DNA of 64,000 nucleotides from an uncultured Bacteroidales bacterium (lineage in GTDB: Bacteria; Bacteroidota; Bacteroidia; Bacteroidales; Bacteroidaceae). This document shows positions 24,815-34,640 of this stretch, one piece after another. Numbering within the stretch: position 1 is the stretch's first letter; each line of letters starts with the position of its first letter. The notes below the pieces were generated by a model. The model was given only the letters and a program-made list of their open reading frames with translations, was not told the DNA's origin and made no database searches. The translations under genes and the position numbers were made by a program. The stretch spans positions 124,001 through 188,000 of the forward strand of contig CACYQI010000002.1 of NCBI GenBank assembly GCA_902776455.1, written 5' to 3'.

Positions 24815-27148
24815 ATGAACTACCAGCACAGCCTTTCATTCTTTCACTCTTTCATTCTTTCATTCCTTTTCGCGTCTCTTTCTTTTGCTGAAGACGTGCT
24901 TAACCCTGTGGCCGACCCCGCGGCAGTCGTCACCTCCGGCAACGCACGCTTCACTGTGCTGACGAGCAGGATGATACGCATCCAGTACAGCGAGACGGCT
25001 CAGTTTGAGGACCGCGCCACGTTTGCCATCGTCAACCGACGACTGCCTGTACCTGCCTTCACCACCGAGACGGCCGACGGCTACCTCTACATCCGCACAG
25101 CCGACGTCACGCTACGCTACAAGGAAGGCAGCGTCTTCAAGCAGTCCGACAAGAAGCCCGACAACCTGATGGTCACGTTCCAGATGAACGGACGCACCGT
25201 CACTTGGTACCCCGGCAAGGACGACTCCATGAACCTGCTGGGCACGAACCGCACACTCGACCAAGCTTGGGGCGACAACAAACGCGGCAGCCTCGAGAAG
25301 GGACTGCTGTCGAGGGCTGGCTGGAGCATCGTCGATGAGAGTCCTTCTGCCCTCCGAGGCGACGGAAGTTCCTCTTACGCCTTTGAACCCAAGGAGGACG
25401 GCATCACCTGGTGGGCCAACCCTATCGACAGGACGGCTACCGACTGGTACTTCCTTGGCTACGGACACGACTACAAGGCATGCCTCGGCGACTTCATCAA
25501 AGTGGGAGGCCGTGTGCCGATGCCGCCTAAATACATCCTCGGCTACTGGTACAGCCGCTACTGGGCCTACTCGCAAGCCGAGTTCCAGCAGATAGTCCGC
25601 GACGTGGAGAACTACGACATCCCGATGGACGTGCTCATCATGGACATGGACTGGCACAAGAGCGGCTGGACGGGCTGGAGCTGGAACACGAACCGCATCC
25701 CGCAACCCAAGGCGCTCATCAACTACATGCACCAGCACGGCCTCAAGACTGCCCTCAACCTCCATCCCTCCGACGGCGTTGGCACCCATGAGGACTACTA
25801 CAGGGCAATGGCTCGCGACCTCGGCGACGACTCGGGGAAAACACTCATCTGGAAGGTGGAGGACTACGACTACATGAAGGCGCTCTTCAAGGACGTCATC
25901 CGTCCGCACGAACAGGAGGGCGTCGATTTCTGGTGGCTCGACTGGCAGCAGGCGCTCACCGTCGGCAAGCACGGACAGGAGAAGAGCTACACGCCCGCCG
26001 AGGGTTCCGAGACGTTGGGCGAGACCTTCTGGTGCAACCACACGTTCTTCGAGGACATGCAGAAGAACCGTCCCGACCTTCGTCCCGTCATCTATCACCG
26101 CTGGGGCGGCCTCGGCTCGCATCGCTACCCCATCTGCTTCTCCGGCGACGCTTGGGCTGCATGGTCAACACTCGGCTACGAAATCTACTTCACCAGCAAT
26201 GCCAGCAACGTACTCTACGACTATTGGGGGCACGACCTCGGCGGACATCAGGGCGGCAACAACGACCCCGAGCTGCTTCTCCGCTGGTTGCAGTTTGGCG
26301 TCTATACTCCCATCTTCCGTACACATGCCACCAACGACGGCCGACTGGAGCGCCGCATCTGGAAGTACTCGAACTTCACCCAGCTGCGCGAAGCAGTCCG
26401 CGACCGCTACCGCCTCTTTCCTTATTTATATACGGCTGCAAGAGAGACCTACGAAACGGGCATCGGCATGAACCGTCCCCTCTATTATGACTATCCCGAA
26501 GACGGCAACGCCTACATCTACGAGGACGAGTACATGTTCGGCAACGACATGCTCGTGGCTCCCATCTACACGCCTTCGCAGAACGGCTACTCGGGTCGCA
26601 CAATATGGTTCCCCGAAGGGAAGTGGTGGGACGTGACGCACGCTCGCCTGATTCGTGGCAGCCAGGCGTTTTATAGCGCCTACACGCTCGACGAGTTCCC
26701 CGTCTTCTATCGTGCCGGCAGCATCATCCCCTTCTATCCCGTTCGCCGTACAGTCGTAGGCGACCCGGGCGAGATTATCCTCAAAGTAGTGCCCGGAGGA
26801 GGCGGCACAGGCAAGCTCTATGAGGACATGGGCGACAATCAGGACTATAAAGGCAACGCTTGGACAATGACGCTTTTCGTGCAGAACCGCAACGAAGACA
26901 GCGTCTCCCTCACCATTGGCCGACGTCAAGGCAGCTTCGAAGGCATGCCGACCGAGAGGAAATGGACCGTTCAGTTCCTCGGCACACCTCCCTCCTTCGT
27001 CGCCGAAGGCATAACAGTCAATGGCCAACCCGCCAGCGATTCCGACATCATATACGATGTTGAGACAGAGACACTCACAGTAACTGTCAGCACGGACAAC
27101 CTTTCCGCCCCCATCACTATCAATGTCCCACTGGGAGAAATAGCGTAA
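24815..27148 (+). CDS. GH31-family glycoside hydrolase (secreted)
   Basis: A 777-residue alpha-glycosidase. I chose ATG 24815 because the promoter at 24780 lies inside the longer frame and because it gives a signal peptide (SLSFFHSFILSFLFASLSFA). That peptide is largely coded by an 8-nt TTTCATTC repeat. The N-terminal beta-sandwich is followed by the catalytic barrel: MDVLIMDMDWHKSGW, the nucleophile region VDFWWLDWQQA and the acid/base region FSGDAWAAW. WWLDWQQ rather than WxDMNE places it in a GH31 branch distinct from classic alpha-glucosidases. It probably acts on alpha-linked glucose, xylose or galactose chains in the periplasm or at the surface. It is followed by a repeat-filled spacer and a binding-type protein. 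Confidence 0.9.
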   Translation: MNYQHSLSFFHSFILSFLFASLSFAEDVLNPVADPAAVVTSGNARFTVLTSRMIRIQYSETAQFEDRATFAIVNRRLPVPAFTTETADGYLYIRTADVTLRYKEGSVFKQSDKKPDNLMVTFQMNGRTVTWYPGKDDSMNLLGTNRTLDQAWGDNKRGSLEKGLLSRAGWSIVDESPSALRGDGSSSYAFEPKEDGITWWANPIDRTATDWYFLGYGHDYKACLGDFIKVGGRVPMPPKYILGYWYSRYWAYSQAEFQQIVRDVENYDIPMDVLIMDMDWHKSGWTGWSWNTNRIPQPKALINYMHQHGLKTALNLHPSDGVGTHEDYYRAMARDLGDDSGKTLIWKVEDYDYMKALFKDVIRPHEQEGVDFWWLDWQQALTVGKHGQEKSYTPAEGSETLGETFWCNHTFFEDMQKNRPDLRPVIYHRWGGLGSHRYPICFSGDAWAAWSTLGYEIYFTSNASNVLYDYWGHDLGGHQGGNNDPELLLRWLQFGVYTPIFRTHATNDGRLERRIWKYSNFTQLREAVRDRYRLFPYLYTAARETYETGIGMNRPLYYDYPEDGNAYIYEDEYMFGNDMLVAPIYTPSQNGYSGRTIWFPEGKWWDVTHARLIRGSQAFYSAYTLDEFPVFYRAGSIIPFYPVRRTVVGDPGEIILKVVPGGGGTGKLYEDMGDNQDYKGNAWTMTLFVQNRNEDSVSLTIGRRQGSFEGMPTERKWTVQFLGTPPSFVAEGITVNGQPASDSDIIYDVETETLTVTVSTDNLSAPITINVPLGEIA

Positions 27149-27371
27149 CACCCGAAGAAATTCTTAATTCTTAATTCTTAATTCTTAATTCTTAATTAAA
27201 ATTAAGGCTACGCCCTTGACAATTCATAATTCATAATTCATAATTCATAATTAGGCTACGCCCGAAGAAATTCTTAATTCTTATTTCTTAATTCTTAATT
27301 AAAATTAAGGCTACGCCCTTGACAATTCATAGTTTTCAATTTTCAATTTTCAACTTTCAACTTTCATTAAG
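27149..27371. repeat. Composite heptamer block: (ATTCTTA)n and (AATTCAT)n with GGCTACGCCC motifs
   Basis: The whole gap is repeat. The order CCCGAAGAAA, (TTCTTAA)n, TTAAGGCTACGCCCTTGACA, (ATTCATA)n, AGGCTACG is followed by a second, shorter copy of the same order. The last part changes to TTTCAAC units. Each AT-rich array is bounded by a GC-rich GGCTACGCCC motif, and arrays of different heptamer sequence alternate. Confidence 0.9.
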
Positions 27372-28298
27372 ATGAAGCTTCGCACTCTTTTTCTCATATT
27401 TCTGCTCTTCTTTCAATGGTCAATGGTCAATGTTCAATGTTCAATGGCATTCGCCCAGACGCGCCTTTTTGTGCGTGGTTCTGCTGTACCGGGTGGCTTG
27501 CAGGAACTGACACGTTTCCAAACGAGTACGGCCAACCGCTACACCTTCAAGTTCCACGGAACGCTGTTGCCCGGCGACCTCTACATCACGACAACCGATT
27601 CGCCGAGAACTGCTTCGCGCTACTACATGCCGAAGCTCGTCGATACAAGCATCGTGACGGAAAAGGCCGACTACGTCATCAAGACAGACAGCACCGGAGC
27701 CGAGTGGGCAGTCCTCTTCGCAGGCGACAACTACCGCTTCACGGTCGATACCTATAACAAGCAAGTCAGCGGCGAGCTTTTCAACCGCTGGTACGAAGCT
27801 TGGATATGCGGCGGTTGCGTAGAAGACGGGCAGGAGGGTCATTGGCAGATTACTGCAGGCAAGCAGATGGAACAGAGCTGGGACGACCCCAACGTCTTTG
27901 AATGGACCGGGTTGCTGAAGGCTTACAGCTACAATCAGGAACCCAAGCGCTTCAAGATAAACGGGCAGTACGGCTGGGGGCCGAAGGTGTTGCACCCCTT
28001 CACCCAAGACGCTTCCATCCTCACAGCCAAGCAGGTATGGTACAATGGCTCAGAGGATTACAAGTGGGCCATCAGCAGAGACGGCTACTACCACATCACC
28101 GTCAACGTCTTCAAGGAGACCATCACGGCCGAATACCTCGGCGCAGAGCTGCCCGATGGCATCGAAACAATTAAAAATGACGAAATCGTAAATAGTAAAT
28201 CGTCAAATAGTAAATGGTATAACCTTGCAGGCCAACGTCTGAGCAAGCCTCGTCCCGGGTTGAATATCATTGGAGGCAAGAAAGTTTTTGTCAGATAG
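27372..28298 (+). CDS. Secreted SusE/SusF-like carbohydrate-binding protein (tentative)
   Basis: A 308-residue secreted protein between two GH31 genes. The signal peptide (MKLRTLFLIFLLFFQW) runs into SMVNVQCSM, which is coded by a (CAATGGT/CAATGTT) heptamer array at 27411-27447. The mature part has at least two aromatic-rich beta modules of the type F-x-G-x-L-x-P-G-D-L-Y and KRFKINGQYGWGPK, reminiscent of the SusE/SusF-type starch-binding modules. There is no lipobox. Residues about 270-283 (NSKSSNSKW) come from another heptamer array, and the tail GLNIIGGKKVFVR is a short secreted-protein ending common in Prevotella. Function in glucan capture is inferred from neighbours. Confidence 0.55.
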   Translation: MKLRTLFLIFLLFFQWSMVNVQCSMAFAQTRLFVRGSAVPGGLQELTRFQTSTANRYTFKFHGTLLPGDLYITTTDSPRTASRYYMPKLVDTSIVTEKADYVIKTDSTGAEWAVLFAGDNYRFTVDTYNKQVSGELFNRWYEAWICGGCVEDGQEGHWQITAGKQMEQSWDDPNVFEWTGLLKAYSYNQEPKRFKINGQYGWGPKVLHPFTQDASILTAKQVWYNGSEDYKWAISRDGYYHITVNVFKETITAEYLGAELPDGIETIKNDEIVNSKSSNSKWYNLAGQRLSKPRPGLNIIGGKKVFVR

Positions 28299-28438
28299 GG
28301 AGAAGAATAAGGAATGAAGAGTGAAGAGTGAAGAATTTGCTATCGCCCTAAACTTGTCAACTTGTTAACTTGTCAACTTGTTAACTTGTCAACTTGTCAA
28401 CTTGTCAACTTTCAACTTAAATTAATTAAGATACAATC
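28299..28438. repeat. Heptamer/octamer arrays GTGAAGA and CTTGTCAA
   Basis: The spacer before the second GH31 gene holds GTGAAGA units and then about eight CTTGTCAA/CTTGTTAA octamers, ending in TTTCAACTT. Confidence 0.9.
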
Positions 28439-30619
28439 ATGAAACATAAACTCTACGTCTTTGCCTTGGCTTGCAGTCTTGCAGCCCAGGCACAGCAGAG
28501 CTACATGGCATCCCCCGATGTAGCAGTCTTTTATCCTGCTCAGTACGATGCAGCGGCGCACAGTCCGTCGCCCATCTTCATTCGCGAGCTGGCTCCGCAG
28601 GGCGCAGTCAGCCCGTCATGGAAGCTTCGTCCCGCCTTCTCCACTGAAGAGGGTAAGAGCGTAGTCCGCATCAAGGTGGATGCCGATGCCGACCTCTATG
28701 GAGGCGGCGAAGTGTGGGGACCCCTGCGTCGCAACGGCAAGACCATCGAGTTCTGGAACGTCGATACGCCCTGTTATGGCGTTGACGACGGCACTCACCT
28801 CTATCAGAGTCACCCCTGGGTGCTTGGCCTTCGCAGCGACGGCACCAGCTTCGGCATCATTGCCGACAACACCTGGCAGGCTTGGATGACCACCGACACT
28901 GAGGTCGTCTTCCGCAGCATGGGACCCGCCTTCCGCATGGTCATCATCGAGAAGAACTCGCCGCAAGAGGTCATGCAGGAACTCGTGAACCTCACCGGCA
29001 CGATGGAGATGCCGCCCCTCTGGTCGCTCGGCTACCAGCAATGCCGCTACAGCTACCATCCCGATACGCGCGTCAAGGAGATAGCCGATACGTTGCGCTA
29101 CCACAAGATACCTTCCGATGTTATCTGGATGGACATCCACTACATGGACCAGTACAAGATCTTCACCTTCCATCCTCAGGAGTTCTCTCAGCCCAAGGCA
29201 CTCAACGACTACTTGCACAGCAAGAACTTCAAGAGCGTCTATATGATTGACCCGGGCGTCAAGGTGCAGAAAGGCTATTGGGTGGACGATGAGCTCATGG
29301 CAAACGGCTATGCCGTGCGCGACGAAGAGGGCAACGCCTACGTCGGCAAGGTATGGCCGGGTGACTGCCACTTCCCCGATTTTACGCGTCCCGAGGTGCG
29401 TTCCTGGTGGAGCACACTCTATCCTCCCTTCATGGCACAAGGCGTCGATGGCATCTGGAACGACATGAACGAGCCGGCCGTCTTCGAAGGTCCGCGTTCC
29501 TCCATGCCCATCATGAACATGCACCAGGGCGGCGACGGCTTGCGGCCCGACGTACACTTGCGCTACCATAATATATATGGCTTGAACATGGTACGCGCCA
29601 GCCGTCAAGGACTCCTTCTCGCGAATCCCACGAAACGACCTTTCATCCTGAGCCGGAGCAACTTCCTCGGCGGTCATCGCTACGCAGCCACCTGGACGGG
29701 CGACAACTATTCCAACTGGGAGCAGTTCATGGCCTCCATCCCCATGTCCATTACGCTCGGCCTGAGCGGACAGCCCTTCAACGGCCCCGATATGGGCGGC
29801 TTCTGCGGCGACAGCAACGGGAAACTCGTGGCTAACTGGACAGCCGTGGGCGTCTATTTCCCCTTCGTTCGCAACCATTGCATCGATGGCGGACGTGCAC
29901 AAGAGCCTTGGGCCTTCGACCAGGAGTGCCTCGACGTCTGCCGCACGGCTATCAATCGCCGCTACCGCCTCATGCCCTACGTCTATACCCTCTTCCAAGA
30001 GGCCAGCAAGGACGGCATGCCCGTGATGCGCCCCGTCTTTATGGCAGATGCTAAGGACAAGAGCCTGCGTGCCGAGGAGAAAGCCTTCATGCTGGGCGGC
30101 GACTTGATTATCATCCCTCGCTGGGCAGGTGATGCCAACCTTCCCGCAGGCGACTGGGACATCCTGCCGCTCGAGGACAAGGACGACGGCTTCCAGCCCT
30201 ATCTGGCACAGCGTCCCGGCTCCATCATCCCGATGGCAAACCTCTATCAGAACACCGTCGAGATGAAGACCGACAGCCTTACGCTCCTCGTCAATCCCGA
30301 CAGCGAGGGTAGGGCAGAAGGCCGCCTCTACGAAGATGCAGGCGACGGCTTCGACTACCAACAAGGCCAGTTTGCCGAGTACAAGCTGCAGGCATCGACC
30401 GAAGGCAAGCAGCTGACTGTCAGCCTCCGCCAAGTGGATGGCAAGGCAGCAAGCAAGCAGCGCACCCTTCGCCTCGGCATCGTTTGCGACGGCAAAGTGA
30501 CCTACAGCCCTTGGACGAAAGGCAGCTCCGTCACCATGAAGGCAGTGGCCGACAAGCAGCCCGCTATCGACAAGAAGAAGCTCACCTTCCCGCAGGTGCC
30601 CGACCTAAATGGAAATTAA
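28439..30619 (+). CDS. GH31-family alpha-glucosidase (secreted)
   Basis: A 726-residue enzyme with a signal peptide ending QAQQ. The N-terminal sandwich has DLYGGGEVWGPL, and the barrel carries the classic GH31 nucleophile motif GIWNDMNEPAVF (near 345) and the acid/base TWTGDNYSNW (near 423), followed by GADIGGF-like PDMGGFCGDS. These are the motifs of alpha-glucosidases acting on malto- or isomalto-oligosaccharides. It lies downstream of another GH31 and a binding-type protein on the same strand, so a small alpha-glucan set is plausible. It ends KKLTFPQVPDLNGN with no added domain. Confidence 0.93.
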   Translation: MKHKLYVFALACSLAAQAQQSYMASPDVAVFYPAQYDAAAHSPSPIFIRELAPQGAVSPSWKLRPAFSTEEGKSVVRIKVDADADLYGGGEVWGPLRRNGKTIEFWNVDTPCYGVDDGTHLYQSHPWVLGLRSDGTSFGIIADNTWQAWMTTDTEVVFRSMGPAFRMVIIEKNSPQEVMQELVNLTGTMEMPPLWSLGYQQCRYSYHPDTRVKEIADTLRYHKIPSDVIWMDIHYMDQYKIFTFHPQEFSQPKALNDYLHSKNFKSVYMIDPGVKVQKGYWVDDELMANGYAVRDEEGNAYVGKVWPGDCHFPDFTRPEVRSWWSTLYPPFMAQGVDGIWNDMNEPAVFEGPRSSMPIMNMHQGGDGLRPDVHLRYHNIYGLNMVRASRQGLLLANPTKRPFILSRSNFLGGHRYAATWTGDNYSNWEQFMASIPMSITLGLSGQPFNGPDMGGFCGDSNGKLVANWTAVGVYFPFVRNHCIDGGRAQEPWAFDQECLDVCRTAINRRYRLMPYVYTLFQEASKDGMPVMRPVFMADAKDKSLRAEEKAFMLGGDLIIIPRWAGDANLPAGDWDILPLEDKDDGFQPYLAQRPGSIIPMANLYQNTVEMKTDSLTLLVNPDSEGRAEGRLYEDAGDGFDYQQGQFAEYKLQASTEGKQLTVSLRQVDGKAASKQRTLRLGIVCDGKVTYSPWTKGSSVTMKAVADKQPAIDKKKLTFPQVPDLNGN

Positions 30620-31861
30620 GGATTTCAACTATCGCTGGTAATGAGAACCCAGCGTAGGAAACGCCCCCAAGCCCACTTCTAACCCCTCCCAAGCCTCTCC
30701 TAAATCCTCCCCTAAAGGGAACCGATAGGTCGACGGCCAAAGGGAAAGTCAAGGATTTTTCCCTGCCTCCCCCGCTGGCGGAGGGTAGTAACTTTGATTT
30801 TTCACTTTTCACTCTTCACTTTTCACTTCGCCGAAGGCGAGCTTTCCGTGTGATAACCCCCACCCCTAACCCCTCCCCTTCGAGGGGAGGGGAACCGCGG
30901 GCAGAACTACTTTGCTGCATGGCCGATTGGATTGGTACGCAGGCGTCTCGCCTGCGGTCAGGGCTTTCTATGGATTTAATGCTGTCCGGGGAACATTTCT
31001 TCCTCTGCCTTTTCTGTTTTCCGTGTGAGATATTACCCCACCCCTAACCCCTCCCCTTCGAGGGGAGGGGAAGGGAGGCGAGAGGGTCGTTTGTCAGAAG
31101 TTTTCGCATTGAGACGCGTTCTGGCGGCGTTTCTTTGCTTCTCTGGCACTTAGGGCCGGAAAGAGCAGGAAATGGGCTTATTTTGAATCGCTGCTGGGAA
31201 TCAATAGGTTAGGAAGGGACGTTTTGTCGAGGAGAGTTAAGAAAGTGTCATGTCGGCATGGTATGCCGACAAACGGAACAAAGAAAGGAGGGGAAAAGTG
31301 AAAGTTGAAAAGGGAAAGTTAACATGGAGGAAAAAGCTACACAACGTGGAGCATCGGCTTACACAACGTGGAGCATCGAAAAGGACGGCGTGCAGGGGAG
31401 GCATTTTCCCTACAGAGAGGGAGGAAATGGTGTCGTGGATTTTCGGGCTAGCTCCTCTGCCTTTGAGGGAGGAAAACGGCGTCCAAGTGGACCTGAACAT
31501 CGCCTTTGCCGCCTAAGCACCTACCGGCACCATGCTTCCTGTTCTTGTGCATTTGCCATCCGCTCGTATGAAGTAGAGGGATTTTCCATCTCGCTTTCCT
31601 TGTTTCTTGGCATTACGAATGCTTTTACCCAATGCTGTTGGATTGCAAATCCGCCAGAACGATACCTTTGGCCTTTCGCGCAAATCGGACGATTCGTGTT
31701 CGGAACAACGCGTCGCAACCTTTCAACCACGAATGTCCCGTATGGTACGAAAGGTTGTGCGGGCAACAATAAAAAACAAAAAGTTACATCATTAAATCAT
31801 TTTCTTCTGTTTCATTTGGAGAATAATGCCGTTCTTTGCAAACAAAAAAGAACTTTTCCTT
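30620..31861. other. 1.2-kb gene-free repeat region
   Basis: No supported gene. Palindromic elements occur at about 30665-30780, 30853-30893 and 31035-31077; the last two are near-identical, with AACCCCTCCCCTTCGAGGGG. A TTCACTT array ending in TCGCCGAAGGCGA lies at 30788-30840, almost identical to 21190-21235. A CACAACGTGGAGCATCGG pair is at 31336-31380. Small plus-strand frames at 31250-31516 and 31324 onward run through these repeats and look like chance. Confidence 0.65.
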
Positions 31862-34495
31862 ATGAAAAACCTAACGTTTCATCGGCTGGCACTGCTGTTT
31901 TGCCTCCTCTTGCCTCTGACCCCCTGTTTCATGTCGAATGCCCTTGGGTGGACCAACCCGATGGTTCTGCCCGGACTCGAAAACCGCAGCCTCGGCGACC
32001 CCTACATCATGAAGTACCGAGGCTACTACTACCTCTACGTGAGCGCCGGCGACCGCAACATCTACTGCTGGCGGACGAAGGACCTCATGGAGTGGTCCGA
32101 GCCGTACATCTGCTGCACCGACGAGACGACAGCCGTTGCCTATGCGCCCGAAGTAATCTATTGGAACGGACGCTTCTACATGTGTACCTCTCCCCGAGGC
32201 GGCGGGCACTACCTGCTCACGAGCGACAGCCCGACGGGTCCCTTCACGCACCAGACGGGCAACCTGGGGCGCGACATCGACGGCTCGATGTTCGTCAACG
32301 ACGACGGCAAGTGGTACTTCTACCACGCCAACAACGGCGGCATACGCGGTTGCCTCATGCCCACCCACCTCACCTTCGGCGACGATGTTGACCTCGGCTG
32401 CCGCATCTCAGGCCAATGGACCGAGGGGCCTTGCGTCTTCAAGCGCAACAACCTCTTCTACCTCATCTACACGGGCAACCATGTCTGGACGAATGGCTAC
32501 CGCATCGACTACGCTATGTCCAGCTCCGGTCCGCTCTCCGGCTTCCGTCCGCAAAGCGAGCAGAACCCCATCCTCGTCGATACGGAAACGCCGACCCACA
32601 AGGCTTTGGGCCACGGCACAGCTTTCGTCGGCCCAGACCTCGACACCTATTTCTTCTGCTACCACAACCTTCAGGACAACAAGGCCCGGCGCCTCTTGAA
32701 CTTCGAGCGCATCGCATGGAACGGCGACAAGCTGATGATGACAGGCCCCACCGACTGGGAGCAGGACCGTCCGCTCGTGGCAGAGAACGACTACTTCGAG
32801 CGCTCCGAGTTGGGCGACCGCTGGAAGGTGACTGTACAAGGTTGGCAGACAGACGCCAAGAACCAGTGCCTCGATTTCTTCCCCCTAACGGAGGAGAACT
32901 CCGACCCTGCAGGCGAAGGCCAGGAAAAGGCTGATACCTGCTTCGCCCTCTTCCAGACGGAAGCCTTCCAGGACTATACCGCCGAGTTCACGATGGTTTC
33001 CCCCATTCCCTCCCGAGGAGGCGGGATGGGGGCCGTATTCTCCTATATCGACGAGGACAACTACTGCCTCGCAGCCATCAATGCCGAGACGAACAAGTTC
33101 GAAATCATCACAGTCCTCGAAGGCGAGGAATTGCCGAAGAAAAACTTCAGCCTGCCTGCCGACTTCGACCCTGCCTGCTGGCACACCGTCCGCATAGAGA
33201 AGAACGGAACGCGCGTGCGAGCCTACATCGACGGCATGCGCAAGACGCAGTTCACCCTCAGCACAGGTGCGGGACGCGTTGGCTATGCCGCTCTCGGCTC
33301 TCCAGCTCGTTTCGGCTACATCGCTGTCAGCCCGTATGTTGACGGCAGCGCTTCGCTTCAGGTCAGCCAGCCCTTGCCCGGCATGATTGCCGCCAATCTC
33401 TGTGCAGAGAAGAACGAGCAGGTATCGGCCACTTCCGCCAGTCTGTCGGTCGGCAAGTACAGCCTCATGCGTTGCGACCCGGGTGCCGCCATGACCTACA
33501 ACGTCAACATCCAGCGCGACGGCCTCTACAACATCGGCCTCCGCTACCGCTCCACCACACTCTCCCACGCCCGTCTGCTCTTCGACGGCGAGCTTCTGAT
33601 GAACAACATCGAGCTGCCTAACACGCGTTCTAACTTTCAGGTACTGACACTCAAAGACCTCGACCTCCCGGGCGGACATCATCGTCTGACCCTTGAGCTT
33701 GTGGATGGACGTGCTTTCGTCATGGAGTACAACATCAAACGCGGCGTGCAGAATCCACATCCGATGGCCGATAACTTCACGGACGGCTTCAGCAGCGAGT
33801 GGGGCTACCGTGAGGGCAACTGGACTATCGTTGACGGACAACTGGAATCGACAGGGCGCTACGGCAAGATGCTCATGGGCGGCTTCGACGACATCCACCT
33901 GACGGACTACACCGTGGAGTGCGACGTCTTCTACCCCAACGGGCAGACCAACGGCGGACTGCTCTTCCGCACCACCAATGCCAGCACAGGCGGAGCGGAC
34001 GACAACCCGGTGCTGGGCACCGACTTCCTACAGGGCTACGTGTTCCTGGCCAGCGGCTCGTCGTCCACACTCGGCAAGCATAACTTCGGCTGGCAGGCAC
34101 TTCAGACCGTCAACCACAGCATCGACATCTCGAAGCCCCACCACATGAAGGTGGAAGTGGAAGGCGCCACCATCCGCTGCTATCTGGACGATATGGACTC
34201 CCCCCTCATCACCTATACCGACCCCGTGCCTTTCATCACCGGACGCGCCGGCTTCCGTGCCCACGACAGCGTGCTGCGCTTCGACAACTTCCTGGTGACG
34301 CCCAAGCCCAGCACACCTACGCCTATCGCCCTTCCCGAAGCCGACGATCCAGAGGGCGACAATGCCTCGGCACCCGTCTGTTACTACAATCTGATGGGAC
34401 AGCCCGTCGGTTCCGGCACCCAGCCCTGCGGCATCTATATCCGCACCCAAGGCAGCAAGAACCGCATCATCGTTGGCTCGCCACGATGTCGGTAA
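31862..34495 (+). CDS. Multidomain secreted GH43-type enzyme
   Basis: An 877-residue secreted protein; ATG 31862 gives the signal peptide MKNLTFHRLALLFCLLLPLT. A propeller domain (about 30-320) has RSLGDPYIMKYRG, VAYAPEVIYWNG and GPCVFKRNNLFYLIY, consistent with GH43. Next comes a concanavalin-like beta-sandwich (about 330-510) like the C-terminal domain of beta-xylosidases, then a CBM6/35-like module (about 530-650; YNIGLRYRS). A second LamG/DUF1080-like sandwich follows (about 655-830; WTIVDGQLESTG). The tail (CGIYIRTQGSKNRI) is a short secreted ending. It probably debranches arabinoxylan- or arabinan-type polymers; the specificity is inferred only from domain order. Confidence 0.85.
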   Translation: MKNLTFHRLALLFCLLLPLTPCFMSNALGWTNPMVLPGLENRSLGDPYIMKYRGYYYLYVSAGDRNIYCWRTKDLMEWSEPYICCTDETTAVAYAPEVIYWNGRFYMCTSPRGGGHYLLTSDSPTGPFTHQTGNLGRDIDGSMFVNDDGKWYFYHANNGGIRGCLMPTHLTFGDDVDLGCRISGQWTEGPCVFKRNNLFYLIYTGNHVWTNGYRIDYAMSSSGPLSGFRPQSEQNPILVDTETPTHKALGHGTAFVGPDLDTYFFCYHNLQDNKARRLLNFERIAWNGDKLMMTGPTDWEQDRPLVAENDYFERSELGDRWKVTVQGWQTDAKNQCLDFFPLTEENSDPAGEGQEKADTCFALFQTEAFQDYTAEFTMVSPIPSRGGGMGAVFSYIDEDNYCLAAINAETNKFEIITVLEGEELPKKNFSLPADFDPACWHTVRIEKNGTRVRAYIDGMRKTQFTLSTGAGRVGYAALGSPARFGYIAVSPYVDGSASLQVSQPLPGMIAANLCAEKNEQVSATSASLSVGKYSLMRCDPGAAMTYNVNIQRDGLYNIGLRYRSTTLSHARLLFDGELLMNNIELPNTRSNFQVLTLKDLDLPGGHHRLTLELVDGRAFVMEYNIKRGVQNPHPMADNFTDGFSSEWGYREGNWTIVDGQLESTGRYGKMLMGGFDDIHLTDYTVECDVFYPNGQTNGGLLFRTTNASTGGADDNPVLGTDFLQGYVFLASGSSSTLGKHNFGWQALQTVNHSIDISKPHHMKVEVEGATIRCYLDDMDSPLITYTDPVPFITGRAGFRAHDSVLRFDNFLVTPKPSTPTPIALPEADDPEGDNASAPVCYYNLMGQPVGSGTQPCGIYIRTQGSKNRIIVGSPRCR

Positions 34496-34538
34496 AAAGT
34501 TATCCTACATAGAAAGGTCTCCAGCAGCGAAGTTGTCT

Positions 34539-34640
34539 CACACAGGCCCCCCATCCCCCTTTAGGGGAGTATACTCTCTCCCGCGGGAGAGGGATGGGGA
34601 GAGGCTTTTCCTTTAGGAGAGGGATAGGGAGAGGCTTTCC
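34539..34640. repeat. Palindromic-element cluster at a convergent junction
   Basis: Two to three copies (CCCCCTTTAGGGGAGT, CTCTCCCGCGGGAGAGGG, TTTAGGAGAGGGATAGGGAG) sit between the GH43 stop and the convergent CotH gene and code that gene's last ~25 residues (PYPSPKGKASPHPSPAGE). Confidence 0.85.

Noticed and set aside
28616-30433. 605-codon open frame antisense to the second GH31 gene
   Set aside because: The plus strand has full GH31 catalytic motifs; the antisense frame has no signal, motif or start context and follows from codon bias.
31324-32391. 355-codon plus-strand frame overlapping the GH43 start
   Set aside because: Runs through a repeat element and then out of frame through the GH43 domain; no family features.
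24815-34495. Complete Sus-type polysaccharide utilisation locus
   Set aside because: No SusC- or SusD-like gene and no hybrid two-component or ECF regulator is present in the window.
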